DNA from: DALYLB01 sp964468345
GTDB lineage: Bacteria; Acidobacteriota; Blastocatellia; RBC074
Direction of reading: 5' to 3'
DNA: 64,000 nucleotides
NCBI GenBank assembly: GCA_964468345.1
Contig: CAYXVZ010000004.1
Location: 100,204-164,203 of the forward strand
Shown here: positions 43,612 through 50,203 of the stretch, one piece after another
Layout of the letters: every line of letters begins with the position of its first letter
Numbering within the stretch: the first letter of the stretch is position 1
Notes under the pieces: generated by a model
Seen by the model: the letters and a program-made list of their open reading frames with translations, nothing else
Databases searched by the model: none
Told to the model about the DNA's origin: nothing
Program-made: the position numbers and the translations under genes

Positions 43612-46238
43612 CGATTATTGCCTCCGGTGCTGGCGGGGATGGTCCCGCCGGAAGATGTGGCCGCGGCGTATAGCAGCGAGTTGAAGAGCAGCTTATAGGT
43701 GATCTCGGATTGCGCGCGATATTGCGGCCGGAAGCCGAACAGCAGGATGCGCCCCTTGCCGACCGGGAGTTCGGTCAGAGCCGACGTGCCTTTCAGCTTG
43801 GATCCGCCGAGCAGCCAGCCGGAAAGCAGTGGATTGTCGCCCGTATACGTGGCAATCGCTTTTGCCGAGGCAGCGTTGCCGAATGCCGGGCTGCGCTCAA
43901 AGAAGACAGGCGTTTCCGCATCCGCGCCATATGCGACCGGATGCGTCGTATCGAGCGAAACGCGCAGGAGGGACCCGGGACAATAAAAGTCCCGTTCTCC
44001 GGCAGCGCCAATCACATCCTGCGGCGCTCCGGCGAAATTTCCCGTGACAAGCAGCGATGCCTTATTGAACGCGATGAGCGTGCCGCCCTGCTCCGTGAAC
44101 TCCTTCAACTGAGCGAGCCCCTCATTGGCGATGCCGCCGATGAATTCGGGCGGGACGGAACCACCCGATTCTTCGCCCCCGCCACCGCGGCCCGCGGCAT
44201 TCCCCTGCAGAATCGCGCGCGCCGGCTGATCAGGCAGAATGATCGCATCGAAGCGTTGCCGCAGCCCTCCCTTGCGGACGTCGGCATCGGTCACGGATTC
44301 ATACGGCAGCTTCGCATTCTCGAAAATCCATCGCGTCCATCCTTCATCCATCGATTGCGCCCACCCCCGATAGATTCCGATCCGAGGCGCCTTCAGCGAT
44401 AATCCTTCTTGCGGCTCCGCGTCATTTGTCCCTTGCAGGCGGACGCCTCGGAGGCTGGATACGGATTCAACCGTTTTGCGCGGCGCGACGACATAAGCCG
44501 ATTGCGCACTGCGCCGGATCTGCGCCCCTTTGGCCAGCAGATCAAAGAGCGCGAGGATTTCCGTATTGGTCCGGGCGGGGATTCGATAGCCACGCGATGA
44601 GGCATCGCCCGCAACCTCACCGGCCGGCGCGGGAATCGCGTTCACCTTTGCAAGCCTGCCGCTCGCAAACGAAGCTTTTACCGTGTCGACTGTCACACCG
44701 AAAAGCAAGGGCAGCGTTTGCGCCGTTACATCGTACGGCCGCTTCGGCGGTCCCCCCGGATAAAGGCGCAAATCGGGGTAGACTTGCCGTTCAAGCAGCG
44801 TTTTCGCCCAACCACCATAAGGCTGCTGCAGCCGCACCACGTAACTGCCCGCCGCATATCGCCTGCCATCCGCCTCGAAAGACTCGGCTGCTTTTTCAAT
44901 CTCGACCAGGCCGAATCGCAATGTTTCAAGCAGCCGCACCGTCGCCTGGGGATCTTTTTGTTCGGCCGGAATCACAAAGGCATACGGCCAGTCTTTTCGG
45001 CTGACGATGTTCTTTCCCACCTGATAAAAATTCTGCAAATACCGATCGCGATAGCGGGCGGTATGCTCCGCGATGGATTGAAAGACGATAAGCTGATAAT
45101 CGACGATGTCCCGCAAACGCCAGGTTCCGCCCGGCCAGGGCGCGGCGAAATTCCAGGAACTCTGCGTGAAATCCTCGCCTCCGCGGGCGCTGGTCAGACG
45201 GGACGCCGGAATCTCGATCGGCGTTGCAATGCGCGCGCTCGCCGATTCCGAAAGAATGCGCAGCCCCGCGTGGTACAGCATGTAATGACGCGCGGGAGAC
45301 CAGAGATCGTATGTGCCGTTGTGCTGCACTCCGGTTTTGCCCGCTGCAGTCAGGTCCACCGCCGCGTTTGTGCCGAGCGCATTCATACTCTGCACCAGCA
45401 ATGGATCTATATTCGGATCGACGGGATCGATCCATGGGGGCAGAAAGATTCGCGCGCCGTTCGCTCCTTGCTGGTGCACGTCGTACACGATCTGTGGACG
45501 CCACGCGTTGAGCACTTTTTCGACCGTCAAACGGGTCTCCGCCTGCGTGAAGGTGTACCAGTCGCGATTGTTATCGTGCCCCACATATTTGTGATAGAGG
45601 GTGACGGGAGCCGAGCCCTCATACGGCGTGCCGAGATATTTTTTATACCAGTCCACGACGAGCTGCTGCCCGTCCGGATTGAGCGAGGGAACCAGCAGAA
45701 TGATCGTATTCGCCAGAATGTCGCGCACCTGCGGTGAGTCCGATGTCGCCAGGCGCCAGGCGAATTCCGCAGCGGTCTGCGAGCTGGCGATTTCCGTCGA
45801 ATGAATATTACAGGTGATCGCCAGAACAGTTTTCCCGCGGGCAATCAGTTTTTGCGCCTCTGCATCCGCGGTGATGCGCGGATCTGAAAGGCGCAGTTGA
45901 ATCTGCCGATATTCTTCGAGCCGGGTGAGGTTCTGCGGCGCGGAGATGGTGACCAGCAAAAACGGTCGCCCCTCGGTCGTCTTCCCGAGTTCCTGCACGC
46001 GAACCCGGTCGGACTGCCTGCCAAGCAGTTGAAAATATTCCGTCAACTGTTTCCAGTCCGCGAGCTTTCGGTCCGCCCCCAGTTCAAAACCGAAAAAATC
46101 TCGCGGCGTTGTTATTGCGGGCGCCGCGCTGCCGCCCTTCTCTAGAATGAGGGCCGATAGAACGAATCCCAAGACTGCTGCAATAAAGCCTGTTGCAAGA
46201 CGAGTGAATGCTTGTCGAAACGATGCGTGTCGAAACAT
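43608..46238 (-). CDS. exported M14-family zinc carboxypeptidase-like protein
   Basis: This 876-residue protein begins with a membrane or signal segment (about residues 15-32). A zinc carboxypeptidase domain (about 45-330) shows the first zinc ligands in NIHSTE (H-x-x-E), a substrate loop NPDG and the third ligand in DVHQQG. The C-terminal half (about 560-860) resembles a class-I glutamine-amidotransferase-like or trehalose-utilisation-like lobe (IILPDQPARA, GGTLIAFNKAS). AAGGA precedes the start. It heads an operon with the TonB receptor (4-bp overlap) and probably the S9 peptidase. No Rrf2 site lies directly in front of it. Confidence 0.85.
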   Translation of the reverse strand: MFRHASFRQAFTRLATGFIAAVLGFVLSALILEKGGSAAPAITTPRDFFGFELGADRKLADWKQLTEYFQLLGRQSDRVRVQELGKTTEGRPFLLVTISAPQNLTRLEEYRQIQLRLSDPRITADAEAQKLIARGKTVLAITCNIHSTEIASSQTAAEFAWRLATSDSPQVRDILANTIILLVPSLNPDGQQLVVDWYKKYLGTPYEGSAPVTLYHKYVGHDNNRDWYTFTQAETRLTVEKVLNAWRPQIVYDVHQQGANGARIFLPPWIDPVDPNIDPLLVQSMNALGTNAAVDLTAAGKTGVQHNGTYDLWSPARHYMLYHAGLRILSESASARIATPIEIPASRLTSARGGEDFTQSSWNFAAPWPGGTWRLRDIVDYQLIVFQSIAEHTARYRDRYLQNFYQVGKNIVSRKDWPYAFVIPAEQKDPQATVRLLETLRFGLVEIEKAAESFEADGRRYAAGSYVVRLQQPYGGWAKTLLERQVYPDLRLYPGGPPKRPYDVTAQTLPLLFGVTVDTVKASFASGRLAKVNAIPAPAGEVAGDASSRGYRIPARTNTEILALFDLLAKGAQIRRSAQSAYVVAPRKTVESVSSLRGVRLQGTNDAEPQEGLSLKAPRIGIYRGWAQSMDEGWTRWIFENAKLPYESVTDADVRKGGLRQRFDAIILPDQPARAILQGNAAGRGGGGEESGGSVPPEFIGGIANEGLAQLKEFTEQGGTLIAFNKASLLVTGNFAGAPQDVIGAAGERDFYCPGSLLRVSLDTTHPVAYGADAETPVFFERSPAFGNAASAKAIATYTGDNPLLSGWLLGGSKLKGTSALTELPVGKGRILLFGFRPQYRAQSEITYKLLFNSLLYAAATSSGGTIPASTGGNNR

Positions 46239-46403
46239 GAATGCGTCCTTCTATTTTGGGCCAGAGTGGATACACGTCCCCCCTGAAGGGTTTCACTACG
46301 AAAAATTTGCAATGTGGAATTCTGCCTGCGGATCAGTTACAGCAGTTGGCAGGTCTGTTTTGCTGTTATGACTTCCCTGCCGGCCTCCCCGCGTCCCGTG
46401 CCG

Positions 46404-46433
46404 TGCTTTGCTCCCCCAGCAAAGCAATTTTTA
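46404..46433 (+). terminator. terminator-like hairpin near the tRNA-Cys
   Basis: TGCTTTGCT-CCCCC-AGCAAAGCA followed by ATTTTT on the plus strand; a 9-bp perfect stem. It lies 40 bp beyond the 3' end of the minus-strand tRNA-Cys gene and may act on either strand. The remainder of 46239-46471 shows no gene. Confidence 0.5.
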
Positions 46434-46471
46434 CGGCCCGGGACCGGGTGGTCGGCAAGATTCGATTTTTC

Positions 46472-46545
46472 TGGAGGCGACGGCTGGATTCGAACCAGCG
46501 TACGAGGTTTTGCAGACCCCTGCCTGTCCACTCGGCTACGCCGCC
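46472..46545 (-). tRNA. tRNA-Cys(GCA), canonical
   Basis: A complete cloverleaf on the minus strand: acceptor GGCGGCG/CGTCGCC, D arm GCC/GGC, anticodon arm GGGGT-CTGCAAA-ACCTC with anticodon GCA at 46511-46513 and the normal U33, T arm GCTGG-TTCGAAT-CCAGC, discriminator U, encoded CCA (46472-46474). U73 and GCA are the main identity elements for cysteinyl-tRNA synthetase. It lies 26 bp beyond a conserved terminator element, in series with a second tRNA-Cys upstream. Confidence 0.95.
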
Positions 46546-46570
46546 AGGGCCTTCCAGATGCCGTTTGAGG

Positions 46571-46648
46571 AAAAAAGGCGGTGGATTCGCCTGAACCCAC
46601 CGCATTCAGGAGCTCATCAACTATATGCATCTAGAGGGAAGTAACTCG
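46571..46648 (-). ncRNA. conserved terminator-bearing RNA element, copy B
   Basis: Between the two tRNA-Cys genes, minus strand. It carries CGAGTTACTTCC, TAGTTGATG, CTCCT and ATGCGGT in the order seen at 31812-31899, then a hairpin GCGGTGG/CCACCGC with TTTTTT. Pairing is kept while hairpin bases differ from copy A. By position it would decide whether transcription from the upstream tRNA-Cys continues into the downstream one. Confidence 0.6.
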
Positions 46649-46656
46649 ATGTTATT

Positions 46657-46731
46657 TGGAGGCGGCGACGGGAATCGAACCCGTGTATAAAGGCTTTGCG
46701 AACCTCTGCCTTCCCATTTGGCTACACCGCC
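46657..46731 (-). tRNA. tRNA-Cys(GCA) with C33 instead of U33
   Basis: Complete cloverleaf on the minus strand: acceptor GGCGGTG/CGCCGCC, D arm GCC/GGC with GGG loop, anticodon stem GAGGT/GCCTT, T arm ACGGG-TTCGATT-CCCGT, discriminator U and encoded CCA (46657-46659). The anticodon loop reads TCGCAAA: anticodon GCA at 46697-46699 and C at position 33 (46700), where U is nearly universal. G-U and U-G pairs weaken the anticodon stem. It starts 13 bp after the DUF1684 stop codon on the same strand, so it is probably transcribed from a protein operon. It may be a specialised isoacceptor or a decaying copy. Confidence 0.88.
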
Positions 46732-46743
46732 CACAATCTGTTT

Positions 46744-47673
46744 TTATTTCCTTTCCGCGCTCAAGTGCTTCGCGCTCGGGCCGGAATAGATCAGTTCGCC
46801 GGCCTCGATTGCGGCATTCAGCCGATTCTGCCGAGGCGGCAAAGGACAGGTTGCATAGGCAGTGAACGCGCAGGGCGGATTGATCGCCTGATTGAAATCG
46901 AGAACCACGCGCCCCTCGACGGGCTTGTCGGCATACAGAAACCTGGCGGAAGCATAGGTCGTCTTGTTGCTCGTCAAATCGCGAAAGATGATGAAGAGCC
47001 GCTCGCCCGACAGCACCGGTTCGAGGGTGAATTCCTGCCCCTGGAGTTTGAACTTGAGCAGGCCCGGGCTCTTGTAGTTCTCGACATCGCCCAGAATATT
47101 GACGATCGGGACATCTTTTTCCTGTTCATAGGGAATGAACTGCGCGGTCACCTGATAGGCTTCTTTTGCCGGATACCATCGCAGGCCCGTGAATTCACGC
47201 CGCCCCGCGCTGTTCTTATCCTTCAGACGAATGGCGAATCGTTCGCCCCGCTTGAGCAGCAGGAAGCTCAGATCCCCGATTCGAGCCACATCAGCGGGCT
47301 TCGAGGAATTCGCCTTCAATGCCAGCTCGCGAACCGGCTTTCCATCGGCCGTAACGGTGACGCCCTCCGCCACGCGCAAGGTCACGGCCCCGCCGCTCAG
47401 TTCAAAAGAACCGATCCGATCGGGCGCTTTTCCCACGGGCAGAATAATGTCGTTGGCGGGAGAAGAACCGATTTCATTGCTTCCTTCGCGAAGCCAGAAC
47501 AAACCGCTCACCGTCAGCCAACCATCCTCCGCCTTCAGTTTTTCCTCGCGGTCCGCCCGCCATGCCTGAATCTTTTTCTCGTATGTGTCCTGCCCAAGCC
47601 CCGGAATGGCGGCCGCCAGCAACAGCAACGTTGTGAGCATTGTCCTGCATCCGAATTGCCGATTCGATCTCAT
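46744..47673 (-). CDS. exported DUF1684 protein
   Basis: This 309-residue protein starts at ATG 47673 with GGAGAAGAG upstream; an ATG 11 codons later is an alternative. Signal peptide ends near IPGLGQ. The body follows the DUF1684 pattern: an opening block KAEDGWLTVSGLFWLREGSNEIGS, then GGAVTLRVAEGVTV and ALDFNQAINPPCAFTAY-like C-terminal blocks (here VVLDFNQAINPPCAF). Function of the family is unknown. The gene lies downstream of the ten-cysteine peptide and its terminator, and upstream of two tRNA-Cys genes. Its presence in this unit suggests a role under sulfur limitation. Confidence 0.85.
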   Translation of the reverse strand: MRSNRQFGCRTMLTTLLLLAAAIPGLGQDTYEKKIQAWRADREEKLKAEDGWLTVSGLFWLREGSNEIGSSPANDIILPVGKAPDRIGSFELSGGAVTLRVAEGVTVTADGKPVRELALKANSSKPADVARIGDLSFLLLKRGERFAIRLKDKNSAGRREFTGLRWYPAKEAYQVTAQFIPYEQEKDVPIVNILGDVENYKSPGLLKFKLQGQEFTLEPVLSGERLFIIFRDLTSNKTTYASARFLYADKPVEGRVVLDFNQAINPPCAFTAYATCPLPPRQNRLNAAIEAGELIYSGPSAKHLSAERK

Positions 47674-47710
47674 TGCTTCTCTTCTCCGTTCGCTTCAATA
47701 AAGATGGGTA

Positions 47711-47754
47711 CAAAAATAAAAACCCGCTGCCGGCCTGGAAGCCTGCAGCGGGTT
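47711..47754 (-). terminator. terminator after Cys-rich peptide C
   Basis: Stem AACCCGCTGC/GCAGCGGGTT (47721-47730, 47745-47754) and a minus-strand run TTTTTATTTTT. It stands between the Cys-rich ORF and the DUF1684 gene, 38 bp before that gene's start, so expression of DUF1684 and the tRNAs from the Rrf2 promoter requires read-through. Confidence 0.88.
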
Positions 47755-47784
47755 TCACGATTACGCCCGAATTGCTCGGGACGC

Positions 47785-47913
47785 TCACTCCCTCCGATCA
47801 GCTTCCTCGCCATGCGCGCGACAACAGGTGCCGCAAAGGCAACAACAACAGCAGCGACAACAGGCGCTGGCGAAGCCGATCATTTCAATTTTGGAAGTGG
47901 CCTTTTTCATCAT
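47785..47913 (-). CDS. Cys-rich peptide C (42 aa, ten cysteines)
   Basis: ATG 47913 (a second ATG follows at once), stop at 47785. The product opens MMKKATSKIEMIGFASA and continues CCRCCCCCLCGTCC, then RAHGEEADRRE: ten cysteines in fourteen residues. The core CCCLCGTCC matches CCCLCAICC of the 38-kb peptide, and both have a charged tail. It lies 46 bp after a 76-codon gene on the same strand and is followed by a perfect terminator before DUF1684. Translation of this run must be very sensitive to Cys-tRNA supply. Attenuation leader or functional thiolate peptide are both possible. Confidence 0.75.
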   Translation of the reverse strand: MMKKATSKIEMIGFASACCRCCCCCLCGTCCRAHGEEADRRE

Positions 47914-47959
47914 TTGCAACCGACCTTCATCCTTTGTCCGGAGAAGGTCCAGATTATTA

Positions 47960-48190
47960 CTACGCGGCAATCTGGCGATGCGCCGTTTGTCCCACGATCG
48001 AGGCGGCCTGCGCCGCGCGTTCATATTCCTCGGGATCGACAAACCCATCCGCGTTTGCCTCGAAATGCATTGCGAGCGCCAGCGATTCGTTCGCCTCCAC
48101 CTGGCGCAGGTACCGTATCAATTCCTCAAGCTGGTTGCTTTCCAGACCGATTTCAAGGCCTTCTTTCGTCAATAATCTTCCAATGCTCAT
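47960..48190 (-). CDS. 76-residue protein, unknown
   Basis: ATG 48190 is preceded by AAAGGAGG, a near-perfect ribosome-binding site; the product runs SIGRLLTKEGLEIGL to TAHRQIAA. It is mostly helical, without signal peptide, and contains EANADGFVDPEEY, which resembles an EF-hand calcium loop or a Nif11-type small-protein segment; neither is certain. It lies in the Rrf2-controlled unit between the 31-codon leader and the ten-cysteine peptide. The strong start signal makes it the best-supported small gene of the unit. Confidence 0.7.
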   Translation of the reverse strand: MSIGRLLTKEGLEIGLESNQLEELIRYLRQVEANESLALAMHFEANADGFVDPEEYERAAQAASIVGQTAHRQIAA

Positions 48191-48324
48191 CTTCAGCCTC
48201 CTTTGAATGGACAATTCCTTGGGTCTCCCATTGCAATCCGGGCGGCCCCGTTTCATCTCGGCAATAGCAGATCAATCTCTCAATGATAGATTGCACAGAA
48301 AAATTGCGGCGGACAGCTGATGAA

Positions 48325-48368
48325 TAAAAAGAAGAAGAGTGAAGGCCGACCACCCAAGTGGTCAGCCT
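48325..48368 (-). terminator. terminator touching the 31-codon leader stop
   Basis: Minus strand GGCTGACCAC-TTGGG-TGGTCGGCC-type stem followed by TTCACTCTTCTTCTTTTT. Its ascending arm begins at the leader stop codon (48367-48369), so a ribosome paused on the UGU codon six bases earlier would cover it. The hairpin resembles the one at the end of rrf2 (50607-50632). Confidence 0.75.
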
Positions 48369-48462
48369 ACATACAGAGGTCTGCAAGAACTGATTGCGGG
48401 CCGATCCCGACAATCAGAAAATCGGCGCGATGGCCTTCCTGATTGTATATTGAATTGCTCAT
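48367..48462 (-). CDS. 31-codon leader ORF derived from an rrf2 3' end
   Basis: ATG 48462 lies 4 bp after the operator at 48466-48494; the operator's AGTAGGA half may double as its ribosome-binding site. The product opens MSNSIYNQEGHRADF and ends LIVGIGPQSVLADLCM. The last 16 residues resemble the end of the Rrf2 protein (ALVGVLDQTTIADLCM: 8 identities by eye), and the DNA after it repeats GACCTCTGTATG plus a GGCT-ACCAC hairpin found at the rrf2 3' end. It therefore looks like an rrf2 duplicate collapsed to promoter, start and tail, now serving as leader. One Cys codon sits next to the stop. Confidence 0.6.
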   Translation of the reverse strand: MSNSIYNQEGHRADFLIVGIGPQSVLADLCM

Positions 48463-48465
48463 GGG

Positions 48466-48517
48466 TAATTCCTACTTGAACGCTAGGAGTTATAGCGCAG
48501 CCTCCATTTTCCGTCAA
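48466..48517 (-). promoter_or_regulatory. promoter plus Rrf2-type operator (48 kb)
   Basis: Minus strand: TTGACG (48512-48517), 17 bp, TATAAC (48489-48494), dyad TCCTAGC-N5-AGTAGGA and ATTA. It drives the leader, 76-codon gene, Cys-rich peptide C, DUF1684 and tRNA-Cys unit, and lies about 110 bp from the divergent cysA start, which it could also influence. Confidence 0.85.
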
Positions 48518-48625
48518 GAAGAAATTCCTGCCTGCCGAAAAATTACAAGCGCTTGTGTGTCTGGTGAGATTGACGGATGATGGATCAATACAGGAAATAA
48601 GGATCTTGAGCGGGAAGAAACAAAC

Positions 48626-49804
48626 ATGGAGTCGAGCATTGTTGCCGGCGCGAAAGCGGCCATCGGCATTCAAAATCTATCGAAACGATTTGGCGATCAG
48701 GCAATCCTGGAAGGCATCAACCTGGAGATCGCGGATGGCGAGCTCCTCGTAGTTCTCGGGCCGTCAGGCAGCGGAAAGACGACGCTGTTGCGAATCATTG
48801 CAGGGCTGGAACAACCGGATCAAGGAGAAGTCTTTTTGCAGGGGCGGCCGGGAACCATGCTGCCGCCGCAAAAACGGCAATTGGGAGTCGTCTTTCAGGA
48901 GCATGCGCTGTTTCAGCACAAAACCGTTGAGCAGAATATCCGCTTCGGCCTCGAAACACGGAATATGGGCCGCCCCGATCTGGAATCGATCGTCGAACGG
49001 ATGCTCGCCCTGATCGGCCTCGCGGAACACCGGCGAAAATTTCCCTCGCAGCTTTCCGGCGGCCAGCGGCAGCGGGTCGCGCTCGCGCGCGCCCTGGCCT
49101 TTCAGCCGGCGGCGATGCTGTTTGACGAGCCTTTCAGCGCGCTCGACCCGCTGACTCGAACCGACCTGCGGCGCGAAGTGCGCCAGTTGCTGCGCGAAAT
49201 GAATATCGCGGCGCTTTTCATCACTCACGATCAGGAAGAAGCGCTGGAACTGGCGGATCGAATCGTCGTCCTCAATCGAGGAAAGATCGAGCAGAGCGGG
49301 ACGCCCTTCGAGGTCTATAACAAACCGCACAACGAATTCGTCGCGACGTTTCTTGGGGCAGCCAATGTCTTGCTCGGGCGATGGAGCGATGGCAAGGTAA
49401 CGATCGGCTCACTCCGATTGCGCGCGCCGGCCGATGCGCCGCTGCTGACAGACCGGCAACCCGTCAAGATCGTCTTCCGCCCTGAAGACGCCGTTCTCAA
49501 TTTTCAATCGCAATTGCTCGACACGCCTTTCGTTCTCGGCCGCGGCATCGTCGAAGACCTTTCCTATATCGGCCACAGCGAACGCCTCGTCGTCCGCCTG
49601 TTGCTCTTGCCCGCGAATGAGCGAACAGCCTCGGAGGAAGGCCCCCCGGACGGATTTCCCATCGTGCTGACACGGAATAAATGGGACGCCACCGAAATGG
49701 AATTGTCGCCCGGCGATTCGGTCGTCGTCGGCCTGAAAGGCTATCGTCTCCTTCCCCATTATCCGCTTCGCAGCGAAACGGGCGCGCGCGTGCTGCCGTT
49801 TTGA
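48626..49804 (+). CDS. cysA: sulfate ABC transporter ATP-binding protein
   Basis: This 392-residue CysA/PotA-type ATPase has Walker A GPSGSGKTT, signature LSGGQRQRV, Walker B MLFDEPFSALDP, H-loop FITHDQEEAL, and a C-terminal TOBE-like domain (about 240-390). It energises sulfate or thiosulfate import. It is separated from its partners (sulfate-binding protein and CysT-CysW permease) by a repeat and the rrf2 gene, all on the plus strand. The start ATG 48626 follows GGGAAG. A weak TTGACG lies about 50 bp upstream; no Rrf2 dyad is on this strand, but the divergent operator is near. Confidence 0.88.
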   Translation: MESSIVAGAKAAIGIQNLSKRFGDQAILEGINLEIADGELLVVLGPSGSGKTTLLRIIAGLEQPDQGEVFLQGRPGTMLPPQKRQLGVVFQEHALFQHKTVEQNIRFGLETRNMGRPDLESIVERMLALIGLAEHRRKFPSQLSGGQRQRVALARALAFQPAAMLFDEPFSALDPLTRTDLRREVRQLLREMNIAALFITHDQEEALELADRIVVLNRGKIEQSGTPFEVYNKPHNEFVATFLGAANVLLGRWSDGKVTIGSLRLRAPADAPLLTDRQPVKIVFRPEDAVLNFQSQLLDTPFVLGRGIVEDLSYIGHSERLVVRLLLLPANERTASEEGPPDGFPIVLTRNKWDATEMELSPGDSVVVGLKGYRLLPHYPLRSETGARVLPF

Positions 49805-49901
49805 GTATCAATGAGGCAAGTGTGAGGAAATAGGAATCAAAAGGCAAAAGGATTGCCCAAGGCCTGGTTTTCACCTGCAAGTATCGAACTGCTAACTGAT
49901 T

Positions 49902-50016
49902 TCGATCGGTTTTCAGTTGTGCGTATGGTTAGCCACGAATGCACACGAATATTCACGAATGAGACGCGATGCCACCTCCCGGGGATCATTGGTGTTTATT
50001 CGTGAGTATTCGTGGC
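49902..50016. repeat. CACGAAT-word palindrome with shared terminal motif
   Basis: It begins CGATCGGTTTTCAGTTGTG then GTATGGTTAGCC, as do elements at 11.84 and 53.5-53.9 kb. Inside, CCACGAATGCACACGAAT and ATTCACGAAT (49933-49960) pair with ATTCGTGAGTATTCGTGG (49998-50015). A related partial motif TGGTTTTCACCTGCAAGTAT lies just before, near 49865. It separates cysA from rrf2. Confidence 0.6.
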
Positions 50017-50151
50017 GAAAACTTCCTGCATTTTCCATCCGCTAATTTTATCTAGGATGCGAGGTTCGTATTTTTGCCTTTTGCCTTTTGCCTTTTGATT
50101 TCTTTTCCCCACGCTTGCTTGTATTGATTTAAATAGGACGGAAAATCTCTC

Positions 50152-50203
50152 TTGACCCTCCCCAACGCGAGGTGTATAAACTCCGAGTCTCTTACTAGGA
50201 TTA
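50152..50203 (+). promoter_or_regulatory. rrf2 promoter with autoregulatory operator
   Basis: TTGACC (50152-50157), exactly 17 bp, TATAAA (50175-50180). The dyad TCCGAGT-N5-ACTAGGA (50182-50200) covers the expected start site and ends two bases before the rrf2 ATG at 50203, so the mRNA has a very short leader. Finding the module in front of the regulator's own gene is what ties the other three sites to this protein. Confidence 0.85.

Noticed and set aside
46571..46648. Known T-box or SAM riboswitch
   Set aside because: The T-box antiterminator consensus and specifier stem-loop were not found, and SAM riboswitch core sequences are absent; kept as an unclassified element.
48626..49804. cysA as a direct member of the plus-strand rrf2 operon
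   Set aside because: A palindromic repeat and a complete promoter/operator lie between cysA and rrf2, so they are separate units.
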